64,000 nucleotides of DNA from CAZVNZ01 sp964628515. Its GTDB lineage: Bacteria > Bacillota > Clostridia > Christensenellales > Christensenellaceae. Where the stretch lies: contig CAZVNZ010000010.1 in assembly GCA_964628515.1 (NCBI GenBank), positions 1 through 64,000 on the forward strand. Direction: 5' to 3'. Positions 43,875 to 52,231 of this stretch are shown here, one piece after another. Numbering within the stretch: the first letter of the stretch is position 1; the number at the start of each line of letters is the position of its first letter. The notes beneath the pieces were generated by a model. It made no database searches. It was given only the letters and a program-made list of their open reading frames with translations, and was not told where the DNA came from. A program made the translations under genes and the position numbers.

Positions 43875-44539
43875 GCAACTATTTACTAATAAACTTAAGC
43901 CCTAAAAAAGCAGGCACGAGTGCAATGCTGTGCGGTTTGTGCAAAAGCTTTTTGGAAAAGCAAAACAAAACTACCGAGTATTTTAACTTATACGAGGAAG
44001 ATATAAACAACTTAGAAGGCAGCGAGATTATTTTACAGGCAAAAAATGCACACACCATTGTGGTTAGCGGTTGTTGTTATATTAATACCTATCCGGCACA
44101 TACAACATTACTGTTAGAAAGCCTTGCCAAAAGTGGTTTTTTAAAAAACCAAAAGTTGTACGGAATAATTCAAGGGGGAATGCCCTACGAGCATACCCAT
44201 AAAAGTGGGCTAAATATGCTTGAAATTTTTGCAAAAGAGACGGGTATTAAATATTGTGGCGGTTTTATTATGGGCCTTGGTGCAATGCTTGACGGGAAAT
44301 CCTTGGAAAATTTACCAAACGGCAAAAAGGTTGCAAAGCAATTTAGCATATTTCTGACCAACATACTTAACGGGGAAGTATCACAAGCTACCGTTTATAG
44401 AAAATCAATAATAAAATTACCTAATTTCGTTGCAAAAATCCTCGTAAATTTTATGAACAAAGCCATAGATAACTCCTATAAAGAGCTGGGCTTAGACCCT
44501 TACGCACCCACCCCATATTTAAACGATAAACTAAGTTAG
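43871..44539 (+). CDS. Flavodoxin-family protein
   Basis: A 222-residue protein with 'YLLINLSPKKAGTSAMLCGL' (phosphate-binding first loop of flavodoxins) and 'AHTIVVSGCCYINTYPAH'. It seems to be a partner of the preceding oxidoreductase with a longer C-terminal helix region. It overlaps the previous gene by four bases and is terminated by a convergent hairpin. Function beyond flavin binding cannot be told. Confidence 0.78.
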   Translation: MSNYLLINLSPKKAGTSAMLCGLCKSFLEKQNKTTEYFNLYEEDINNLEGSEIILQAKNAHTIVVSGCCYINTYPAHTTLLLESLAKSGFLKNQKLYGIIQGGMPYEHTHKSGLNMLEIFAKETGIKYCGGFIMGLGAMLDGKSLENLPNGKKVAKQFSIFLTNILNGEVSQATVYRKSIIKLPNFVAKILVNFMNKAIDNSYKELGLDPYAPTPYLNDKLS

Positions 44540-44560
44540 GGTACTTAAACAATCATCACC

Positions 44561-44587
44561 AAAAAAGAGAAAAATTACTCTTTTTTT
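44561..44587. terminator. Candidate bidirectional terminator between convergent genes
   Basis: AAAAAAGAG (44561-44569) pairs with CTCTTTTTT (44578-44586) around an 8-nt loop. The right arm overlaps the end of the - strand permease gene. Confidence 0.5.
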
Positions 44588-45291
44588 AGCAGTTTTAACC
44601 CAAAAGCAACCCCAATTAGTGCCACTAAAAATATGATAACCATGGGAAAAATAACGTTAAAATCCCATGTGGTTGCAAGGAGGGCTTTAAAACCCCAAGT
44701 AGCAGGGAAAATTTTGCCTACGTTTCCAACGGCTTCGGGTAATAAATCTACGGGAAACATAATTCCCGATAGCATTATGGAGGGCAAAAACAGTATTTGC
44801 TCAAACATAATAAGCTTAGCTGAATTTTTTACAAAGGCGCCAAGGGCGGTGGCAACGGTTAGACTTACTGCTATAAATAGGGCAACGTTTAGCAGGTAAA
44901 AAGGTATATTTTTAGGGATTTCCGCATTAAATACCACAGGAGCTAAGAGCAATATAATAATGCTTACTACAAATAAATTTACAAATGCGGAAATAAAATT
45001 ATTTACCGCCACCGTCTACAAAGGAATTTTACTTACGCAGTAGGATTTTTTAATTTCGCTACCGTAAACATCGCAAAGAGGGAAGGGAGCGCCTAAAAGC
45101 GCACCTAAAGAAATGCCGAAAATTGTCATGGATTGGATTAAGGTTTTTTCCGTATTTGGTATTATAGAGGTAAAAATCAGCCCCATAAACAGAAAAAACA
45201 CGATGGGTAAAAGGTAGTAGGTAAGCAGTATGCCTTTGTTACGTAAATCTGTTTTAATGTTTAGGGCAACCCCGTATAAAAAATCGCTCAT
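44575..45291 (-). pseudogene. ABC-2 transporter permease interrupted by one amber codon
   Basis: Two pieces in the same frame (45291-45016 and 45015-44575) together make one ABC-2 permease of about 238 codons: N-terminal 'YYLLPIVFFLFMGLIFTS', 'GAPFPLCDVYGSEIKKSY', then after the stop 'FISAFVNLFVVSIIILLLAP' and 'LPSIMLSGIMFPVDLLP'. The break is a single in-frame TAG (45016-45018) directly after SKIPL. Homologues usually continue with Trp there, so one TGG-to-TAG change explains it. No shift of frame is needed. The ATPase and MerR genes upstream are intact. The gene is likely recently inactivated; a sequencing error or stop readthrough are alternatives. Confidence 0.82.
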
Positions 45292-46157
45292 ATTGCACTC
45301 TCCTTATAAACTTCTAAAAATCGTCTTTCCAAACCGGTGTTTTCTATGCGCAAATCGTACACCTTAACCCCTGTGCTTGTTGCTAAAGAAATAAGTTCCA
45401 AAACCCCATCCTCAATGCTGTTTGCGCAATATTCCGTGTAACCGCCGTAATTGTTATTCAAATATCTGCATTTCAAAAGAGAATTACTGCTAAGGAGTGC
45501 GGAGGTTTTAATTTTTATAACAACCTCTCCCGTGTACGCCTGCCCCGTCAGCTCTAAAACACTGCCTGTAAACACACATTCCCCTTCTTTTATGATGATG
45601 AGCCTGTTGCAAAGTGCTTCTACCTCTGCCATATCGTGACTGGCAATAATTAGGGTTTTGCCACTTTTTTGCAAACTTAAAATAGCGTCGTGGAGGGCCA
45701 ACCTCCCTTCAACATCAAGTCCTGCCGTGGGCTCGTCCAAAATAATTATGTTTGGGTCGCAAGTTAGTGCCAATGCCAAATGCAGTCGGCGTTTTTGCCC
45801 TGTGGAAAGCCTTTTATATTGGTTATTTTCAAATCCGCAAATAAAGTCTTGTTGCTCGGCTGTAATGGTTTTACCGCTCCACTTTAAAAAGAGAGTAACC
45901 GCCTCTTTTGCGGTAATATGGTTGGGTAGGGAGGAAGATTGCAGTTGCACCCCTATTTTTCCCTTTATGGTGATGTTACCCTTAGTGTACTTACGTAAGC
46001 CCTCTATACATTCTAAGGTGGTGGTTTTGCCTGCACCGTTCATGCCCAGCAAAGCAAAGATTTCCCCTTGCTTTACCTCAAAGCTTATGTTTTTCAGCAC
46101 CTGATTTTTGCCGTAGCTTTTGCATAAATTTTCTACTGTTAGGGCGTAATTATTCAT
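45288..46157 (-). CDS. ABC transporter ATP-binding protein
   Basis: A 289-residue ATPase of a drug/lipid-export type transporter: Walker A 'FALLGMNGAGKTTTLECIEG', signature 'YKRLSTGQKRRLHLALALTC', Walker B 'NIIILDEPTAGLDVEG'. It overlaps the MerR gene upstream and the broken permease downstream by four bases each, so the three genes form one operon. With its permease interrupted, the transporter may be non-functional. Confidence 0.92.
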   Translation of the reverse strand: MNNYALTVENLCKSYGKNQVLKNISFEVKQGEIFALLGMNGAGKTTTLECIEGLRKYTKGNITIKGKIGVQLQSSSLPNHITAKEAVTLFLKWSGKTITAEQQDFICGFENNQYKRLSTGQKRRLHLALALTCDPNIIILDEPTAGLDVEGRLALHDAILSLQKSGKTLIIASHDMAEVEALCNRLIIIKEGECVFTGSVLELTGQAYTGEVVIKIKTSALLSSNSLLKCRYLNNNYGGYTEYCANSIEDGVLELISLATSTGVKVYDLRIENTGLERRFLEVYKESAI

Positions 46158-46960
46158 AATTGATTCTCCGTAATGTTGCTTGGTAAGACAATATTGTTTA
46201 GTTTAAAATAGTTATCCAGTATCTGCCCTAAAAAATCGTTTATAATATCCTGTTTTTTTGCAACAGCTCTATCCCAACCCTCTCGATTATCTTTAAACTG
46301 CATTAAACCTTTTAACATTTCTTCGTTATCGTTTGTAAAAAATGTTATGTACTCCCACCATTTTTTTGCAAGGGCTAAACTTGCCTTGCTTGTAGGGGCT
46401 TCCTTTTTATTAACCAACGCCAATGCCTCTGTTTGTAACTGCTTAAATTTATTGTATTGATTTAGGGCATCCTGCGCATTGCCATTAAACTTATCCGCTA
46501 TTTTAGTCAGGGTGGTGTTTTTATCGTCAAAAATTTTTACTGCCCAGTAGGTAGGGTTGTTTTGCCTTAACAAAAATATTATGTGGGCATATTTAATAAA
46601 ATCGACCTCTTTTATTTGGGTAACTTCCTTCTTTAAAGCATCAATAGCTTTAAGTGCGGTATTAAGGCCTTTGATTTTTGCTTTTATAGCCTTGCTTTGC
46701 ACAGTTAATGCTTGAGCCACTTTAGTGGGGGAGTCCAAAGCCAAAATTTGCTCTTTAATATCTTTTAGGGAAAACCCCAAATATTTTAGAGCTAAAATTT
46801 GGTATAGCTCCATTAAATCGCCCTCGGTGTACAAACGGTTGCCCCCATCGCTTTTTGCCGATGGTTTTAGCAACCCTATTTTATCGTAATATTGTAAGGT
46901 GCGCACGGAAACATCCATTTCTTTTGCCAACTGCCCCACAGTTATAAGCTTTTTCTCCAT
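46154..46960 (-). CDS. MerR-family regulator (TipA-like layout)
   Basis: A 268-residue regulator with the MerR HTH 'ITVGQLAKEMDVSVRTLQYY' and DKIGLLKPS, a coiled-coil linker and an alpha-helical C-terminal domain of about 130 residues reminiscent of TipAS antibiotic-binding domains ('LAKKWWEYITFFTNDNEEML'). It starts the operon with the ABC transporter and lies behind a promoter with the overlong MerR spacing, so it likely activates its own operon on binding a drug-like ligand. Confidence 0.9.
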   Translation of the reverse strand: MEKKLITVGQLAKEMDVSVRTLQYYDKIGLLKPSAKSDGGNRLYTEGDLMELYQILALKYLGFSLKDIKEQILALDSPTKVAQALTVQSKAIKAKIKGLNTALKAIDALKKEVTQIKEVDFIKYAHIIFLLRQNNPTYWAVKIFDDKNTTLTKIADKFNGNAQDALNQYNKFKQLQTEALALVNKKEAPTSKASLALAKKWWEYITFFTNDNEEMLKGLMQFKDNREGWDRAVAKKQDIINDFLGQILDNYFKLNNIVLPSNITENQL

Positions 46961-46994
46961 TTTTTGCTACCCCTTTGTTTGCGTTTATAACTGT

Positions 46995-47025
46995 ATTATA
47001 ATATATGACGTTAGGTAATATGCAA
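46995..47025 (-). promoter_or_regulatory. MerR-type promoter with 19-bp spacer
   Basis: On the - strand TTGCAT (47025-47020) and TATAAT (47000-46995) are 19 bp apart, the hallmark of MerR-activated promoters. It lies 35 bases before the MerR gene. Confidence 0.8.
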
Positions 47026-47212
47026 GATTTTTTTTAATCGATTTTTTTATTTTACTACCATTTGCAGAAAATCAACTTAACCCTTGGCAAAATATCACTA
47101 ACCAAAGGAAAATTTCACATTAGTGTAATTATTCAATTAATATTAGGGTTGCAAAAGGGTTGCCAATAGGGTAATGTATATGTATATAAAGCAATAAAAA
47201 GATGTGTATTAG

Positions 47213-49012
47213 ATGAAGAATTTGCTTACAAAAACTTTATACATAATATTAATAAGTATTATTTCTCTCACAGGTATAATGCTTGTTTTTTCCTTTATAA
47301 ATTCCCAAAAAGTCGAGGCTAAAGAAGTAATTTCCATAGACTTTAGGGGGGAGTACAGCAAAGACGGCATAAACTTTTTGCCTTTAGGAGACATAGGCGC
47401 ACGAGTGGAAGACGGGCTTAGTATGGTTTATTTGCGTGGAAATTTTACCAAAGAAATTCCAAAAAATGTTAGCTTGTGGCTACGCCAAGAGCATTTAGGG
47501 CTTACTATAAAAATTAACGGTAGGCAGGTTATGCAAAACAACCAACCGGATAGTATACCTGTAATTCTTAATTCTCCGGGAGTTGGATGGTACGGACTAA
47601 CCTCACCCGGAATTACCCCTCAAGACAGTATAGAATTTGAATTGCAAACCTACTACAACGAAAGTGCCGAGAATGTAGAAAAACTCCTTGACACAATGTA
47701 CATAGGGGATGGCAGTCTGCTTTATAACTTAATGCTTATAAATGCGGATATTATAGTAATATTGCTTGTTTTGGCAATGGCATCTGGTGTAATTTATGTT
47801 TTGGAAGGGGCAATAGACAAAATAAAAGGGCTACACAGCGGTGGCAGAATTGCAATAATGGGCTTTTACGCCTTTTGCGGAAGTCTCCTTTGCATTACGG
47901 ACGCAATATACCCGTATTTTTCCCTAATAATACCTTATTCTTGGTTTCCGCCCTTTATAGAAGCGTTGGCATTATTACTTTTTACCGCATCTTTAACCCT
48001 CCTAACCAAAAATTTTGTTAGGAGTGATGCTATAAAAAAAGCAATGGGGACGATAGTTATTGCGGTAATTCTAACAGTTCTCCTGTTTTTGGTTATTCAG
48101 CTTACAGGCATACTGGATTTGCACCAAATGCAACCGGCAATAAATATGCTTTCCGTAATTGTTACGACAATATGCGTTTTTAGTGTAAATGCGGATATAA
48201 AAACGTATAAAGACAGCCATTTGTTTATATTGCTGTTTGCACTTATACCCATACTCGTTGCCGTTGTTTTAGACGGTATAAACCTGTTTTACAATTTTAT
48301 GCCTTATCGTATTATTATGAGGTATTGCTTTATACTATCGGTAGTATTACTGCTGTGGCAGTTGGTGGAATACGCAAAGCAGGAGGCAAAAGCTAAGGAG
48401 CGTATGCAACTAATGAAGGAGGAAATTTTAGAATCTCGTATTGCAATTATGATTTCTCAAATACAACCTCATTTTTTGTATAACACACTAACCTCCATAC
48501 GCTATTTATGCAGAGCAGACCCCAAAAAAGCGGAGGATGTAATTTCCGAGTTTGCCAGCTTTTTACGTGGAAATATAAACAGCTTAGTATCCACCGTACC
48601 CATAACTTTTGAGCAAGAATACCGGCATTTAAACCATTACCTTGCCATAGAAAAGGTGCGTTTTGGTGCTAAAATGGAAATAGAAACGGATATTTTAGCT
48701 ACAAATTTTATGTTGCCCCCACTTACCATACAACCCATTGCGGAAAATGCCATAAGACACGGAATAAGCATGAAAAAAAACGGTGGCAAGGTAAAAATAT
48801 CAACATGGGAGGCAGAAAACTACTACTATATTACCGTAGAGGATAACGGCAAGGGCTTTGATGTGGAAAAACTAAAGGGAAAGGACGCACATATAGGGAT
48901 AAACTACGTAAAAACACGGCTAAGGTTACAATGCGATGGGGATTTAATAATAAAAAGCGAAATCGGCAAGGGCACAATAGTAACCCTTACCATAAAAAAG
49001 GAGAGCAACTAA
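47213..49012 (+). CDS. LytS-type sensor histidine kinase with extracellular beta domain and 7TM-like region
   Basis: A 599-residue membrane kinase. A first helix ('LYIILISIISLTGIMLVFSF') is followed by about 150 extracellular residues with a carbohydrate-binding-like beta fold ('SLWLRQEHLGLTIKINGRQV'). About seven helices follow (residues 180-390), as in 7TMR-type sensors, then a coiled coil and the His_kinase core 'ISQIQPHFLYNTLTSIRYL' and ATPase motifs 'PIAENAIRHG' and 'DNGKGFD'. No good ribosome site is seen before ATG 47213. It ends one base before its response regulator gene. Confidence 0.88.
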   Translation: MKNLLTKTLYIILISIISLTGIMLVFSFINSQKVEAKEVISIDFRGEYSKDGINFLPLGDIGARVEDGLSMVYLRGNFTKEIPKNVSLWLRQEHLGLTIKINGRQVMQNNQPDSIPVILNSPGVGWYGLTSPGITPQDSIEFELQTYYNESAENVEKLLDTMYIGDGSLLYNLMLINADIIVILLVLAMASGVIYVLEGAIDKIKGLHSGGRIAIMGFYAFCGSLLCITDAIYPYFSLIIPYSWFPPFIEALALLLFTASLTLLTKNFVRSDAIKKAMGTIVIAVILTVLLFLVIQLTGILDLHQMQPAINMLSVIVTTICVFSVNADIKTYKDSHLFILLFALIPILVAVVLDGINLFYNFMPYRIIMRYCFILSVVLLLWQLVEYAKQEAKAKERMQLMKEEILESRIAIMISQIQPHFLYNTLTSIRYLCRADPKKAEDVISEFASFLRGNINSLVSTVPITFEQEYRHLNHYLAIEKVRFGAKMEIETDILATNFMLPPLTIQPIAENAIRHGISMKKNGGKVKISTWEAENYYYITVEDNGKGFDVEKLKGKDAHIGINYVKTRLRLQCDGDLIIKSEIGKGTIVTLTIKKESN

Positions 49013-49810
49013 ATGAATATTATGATAGTTGACGACGAACCTCTTTCTTTGGGGGATTTAATAAACGTTGTGGGGTCAGTTACAGACAACAGCAGAATTG
49101 AAGGTTTCAGCTCGGCAGAGGAGGCAATGGAGTATGTTAAAACCAATTCGGTAGATGTGGCATTTTTGGATATAACCATGCCCGAGATAAGCGGAATACA
49201 GTTAGCCCAAAGTATTAGAGAAAAGCAAGAAAACACCAACATTATTTTTGTAACCGCATATCCCGATTACGCTCTTGAAGCCCATAAAATGTACGTTGCC
49301 GGCTACCTTATGAAGCCTGCCACAAAAGAGGATATTATTACCGCCTTAAATAATCTGCGGTTTCCTTTAAATAAAGATAAAAAAAATATAAAGGTGCGTA
49401 CCTTTGGGGGTTTTGATGTATTTGTAAACGGCGAGCCCGTGCCCTTTGGGCGCTCCAAAGCAAAAGAGCTTTTGGCGTATTTAGTTGACAGAAAAGGGTT
49501 TACCTGCTCTACACAACAAATAATTTCTACACTTTGGGACGGAGAAAACTTTACGGCAACCCAAAAAAGTCATTTGCGTAATATAATTGCGCAAATGCTT
49601 GCAACCCTAAAAAAAGCGGGTGCAGAGGAAATTATAATTAAAAGCTATAATTCTCTTGCGGTAGATACATCAAAATTTACCTGTGATTATTACGATTTTT
49701 TGGAAAAAAAGCCGGAGGGCTTAAATCGCTATACAAGGGAATATATGTGCGAATACAGTTGGGCGGAATTTACCTTAGGTGTGCTTGAAGAGCGTATGAA
49801 GGTGGACTGA
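49013..49810 (+). CDS. Response regulator with receiver and OmpR-type winged helix
   Basis: A 265-residue regulator. The receiver has 'IMIVDDEPLS', phospho-acceptor Asp in 'VAFLDITMPEISG' and Lys in 'YLMKPATKED'. The C-terminal domain ('VRTFGGFDVFVNGEPVPFGR', 'KAKELLAYLVDRKG') is a trans_reg_C/SARP-like winged helix rather than the LytTR domain often paired with LytS-type kinases. It directly follows the kinase gene (start one base after the kinase stop), so the pair is clear; the target genes are not. Confidence 0.9.
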   Translation: MNIMIVDDEPLSLGDLINVVGSVTDNSRIEGFSSAEEAMEYVKTNSVDVAFLDITMPEISGIQLAQSIREKQENTNIIFVTAYPDYALEAHKMYVAGYLMKPATKEDIITALNNLRFPLNKDKKNIKVRTFGGFDVFVNGEPVPFGRSKAKELLAYLVDRKGFTCSTQQIISTLWDGENFTATQKSHLRNIIAQMLATLKKAGAEEIIIKSYNSLAVDTSKFTCDYYDFLEKKPEGLNRYTREYMCEYSWAEFTLGVLEERMKVD

Positions 49811-49835
49811 TTTACAACAAGCGAGGTAAGGCAAA

Positions 49836-50888
49836 ATGGATTTGGAAATACGAGAGATGAAAGCACAAGAGGCGGACACCATACAAAAATTAGGCAGACG
49901 CACCTTTGACGGCTTGGAAGGGTTGTGGGTACCCAAACCAAAAACCGCATTAGTAGGCATAATAGACGGAGAAATTGCAGGAGCATTGATATATAAAATC
50001 ATACAAACCAAAAGCAAAATAATAGGCTATTTGGATTACGGTTTTGTGGCTAAAAAATTTCATAATATGGGGATTGGTGGCAAACTTTATGCAGAGGGTA
50101 CAAAGCGGTTAGGGGAGCTTGGCTGCCAAAACTGCTTTGCGGAAGTAAAGGACGACAACATAGGCTCTTTTGGGCTGTTACTTAAAAACGACTATAAAAG
50201 AGCAAGTTTTTTAGAGGTTATAAAAACAATAGGGCTAAAAGCAATGCTTAAAAGCTATTTTGCAACCCCCACCTACATTGCCTGCGGAATGGAAACCTAC
50301 ATAACTCCACGCACTAATGTAGTGTACAAAGAAAAAAATAGCACAATATTGCAAATTTTGCTTTTTTTGGTGATTAATGTTATAGTGGGCGGATTTGCAT
50401 ACGAAAAAGGAATTAACGGTGGTTTTTTTGGAGCTTTATTTATTTACTACGGCGGAAGTATTTTAGTTGGGTTTATACACACAATATTTACCAAACGCAG
50501 TTGGCAGTTTAGGTTAAACAACGGAGGTTTGGTGATTTCTCTAATCATTACCGCATTTTTAGCACCCTTTCCCATGAATGCCGGGTGGTATCCCAAAAAA
50601 TACGAAAACACAAAGGAGTGTACACGAGATTTAGGGGTAAATGCCTTAGTTAAATGGCTCTATACTTTGGTTTTAGCGTCTCTTGCCTTAATAGTGGGAT
50701 GTAGTGCGCCTGTATTAATAAGTTTATGCAGTATTTCCACCATATTTTTAATCTACCATATTTTAGCCTTCTACCCCTTCGAGTCTATTGGGGGAAAACG
50801 TGTGCTAAGCTGGAATAAAACCCTTTTTGTTGTATTGTGCATAGTCTCCGCCCTGTTGGTTGGGACAAACTTAATTGTTGTTATGTAG
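49836..50888 (+). CDS. GNAT acetyltransferase fused to a polytopic membrane domain
   Basis: A 350-residue fusion. Residues 1-150 are a GNAT domain with acetyl-CoA motif A 'KKFHNMGIGGKLYAEGTKRL' and a typical end 'LLLKNDYKRAS'. The rest has about five helices. The layout 'FIHTIFTKRSWQF', then 'APFPMNAGWYPKK' and a further helix resembles by eye the site-2-protease (M50) fold, but HExxH is reduced to a lone His, so it would be inactive. GAGG lies upstream. It follows the two-component genes by 25 bases and may be cotranscribed. The function is unknown. Confidence 0.75.
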   Translation: MDLEIREMKAQEADTIQKLGRRTFDGLEGLWVPKPKTALVGIIDGEIAGALIYKIIQTKSKIIGYLDYGFVAKKFHNMGIGGKLYAEGTKRLGELGCQNCFAEVKDDNIGSFGLLLKNDYKRASFLEVIKTIGLKAMLKSYFATPTYIACGMETYITPRTNVVYKEKNSTILQILLFLVINVIVGGFAYEKGINGGFFGALFIYYGGSILVGFIHTIFTKRSWQFRLNNGGLVISLIITAFLAPFPMNAGWYPKKYENTKECTRDLGVNALVKWLYTLVLASLALIVGCSAPVLISLCSISTIFLIYHILAFYPFESIGGKRVLSWNKTLFVVLCIVSALLVGTNLIVVM

Positions 50889-50917
50889 GGTGGGTATTCT
50901 TTGCTAATCATCACCAT

Positions 50918-50963
50918 AAAAATAAAAAACCGTTGAGCATACCTAAATTTGTATACCCAACGG
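50918..50963 (-). terminator. Terminator after the Gfo/Idh/MocA gene (- strand)
   Basis: CCGTTG (50930-50935) pairs with CAACGG (50958-50963), with a mostly paired inner stem; on the - strand it is followed by TTTTTTATTTTT. Confidence 0.85.
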
Positions 50964-50984
50964 AGTTTATTTATCAACAAAAAA

Positions 50985-52130
50985 TTACATATCCACCCAT
51001 ACGTTGCCTGCCTCTTGGCTGTCCACGCATTTGTTAAAGAAGTTTACGCCCTCTATGCCCATATCTATGGTGGGGTAGCCGTAATCTTCCTCATTTACAG
51101 CTTTGCCTGCTTTTTTGTCCGTAAGCGCGGCGGTAAAGGACTTGTAAATGTTTGCAAAAGCTTCCGTTAAGCCTTCGGGGTGTCCACATGGCACTCTGTT
51201 GTACTCGAGGGCCTCGGGTGTCATGTATTTTGAGCCACGGGAGTACACTCTTGCAGGCTCGCCTCTTAAATACACGATTAAACTGTTGTTTTCTTCCTGT
51301 TTAAACTCAATGGTGCCTTTATCCCCTAAAATCCGCACTTTTAGTGCGTTGTCAAAGCCTATTGCCACTTGGGATGTCCAGTACATGCCTGTTGCACCGT
51401 TATCGAATTTTACCAGCACTTCCACATTGTTATCAAGCACTCCGCCCTTGCCGAAAACGTCTAAATTAGCGCATAATTTGGTGATTTTTAGCCCTGTAAC
51501 GTAGTTTACCCAGTTTTCTATATGTGTGCCTAAATCCGCAACGGCGGCACCTCTGCCTGAAAGTGCAGGGTCTGCACGCCAAGGCTTGTTGTCCTCCGTA
51601 ATCGTTTCTAAAGTATCAAGCAACCAGTCTTGAGGATACTCCGCAATTACCATGCGTACATCGCCTATTAGCCCATTTTTGAAAATCTGACGTGCCTCCC
51701 TCGTCATAACATGCCCTGTATAGGTGTAAGTTACGCAAAACAAGCAACCGTTTGCTTTTGCGATTTGCTTTAAATCTTCCCCTTGTTCTACCGTAAAGCA
51801 AAGAGGCTTTTCGCAAGAAACGCTTATTCCTTGTTCTAAAAATGCTTTTGCAACAGGGTAGTGAAAGCGGTTGGGAGTTACTATTACCACAAAATCGATT
51901 TTATCTGCTCTTTGCCCCTCTTTTGTTGCCATTTCTTCAAAGGTGTAGTAGTTTCTGCTTTTATCTATGGCATACTCTTCTCCTGCCTGCACAATTTCTT
52001 CCTCTATGTTGGAAAAACATCCGCAAACAAGCTCCGCTTGGTCGTTAATACGAAGTGCCGCTCTGTGTACCGCTCCTATAAATGCACCCGGACCACCGCC
52101 TACCATTCCGTATGTGAGTTTTTTATTCAT
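50985..52130 (-). CDS. Gfo/Idh/MocA-family oxidoreductase
   Basis: A 381-residue sugar or inositol dehydrogenase-like enzyme. 'YGMVGGGPGAFIGAVHRAAL' is the dinucleotide-binding start, 'VSCEKPLCFTVEQGEDL' carries the catalytic EKP motif, and 'GRGAAVADLGTHIENWVNYV' lies in the substrate domain with the conserved D..H. AGGAGGA is located seven bases before the ATG. It stands alone between a terminator and the DUF6076-like gene, outside the mannosidase locus. The substrate is unknown. Confidence 0.92.
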   Translation of the reverse strand: MNKKLTYGMVGGGPGAFIGAVHRAALRINDQAELVCGCFSNIEEEIVQAGEEYAIDKSRNYYTFEEMATKEGQRADKIDFVVIVTPNRFHYPVAKAFLEQGISVSCEKPLCFTVEQGEDLKQIAKANGCLFCVTYTYTGHVMTREARQIFKNGLIGDVRMVIAEYPQDWLLDTLETITEDNKPWRADPALSGRGAAVADLGTHIENWVNYVTGLKITKLCANLDVFGKGGVLDNNVEVLVKFDNGATGMYWTSQVAIGFDNALKVRILGDKGTIEFKQEENNSLIVYLRGEPARVYSRGSKYMTPEALEYNRVPCGHPEGLTEAFANIYKSFTAALTDKKAGKAVNEEDYGYPTIDMGIEGVNFFNKCVDSQEAGNVWVDM

Positions 52131-52231
52131 ATTATTCCTCCTGTATTATTTTATTTATACGTATATATTTTACACTTATAAACACAAAAAAACAATATTA
52201 TTTTTGCCGTAAATAAGTTATTATTCTACCC

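Noticed and set aside
45016..45018. In-frame TAG read as pyrrolysine
   Set aside because: The protein is an ABC-2 permease, the site fits Trp in homologues, and no pyrrolysine genes or MttB-type enzymes are in the window.
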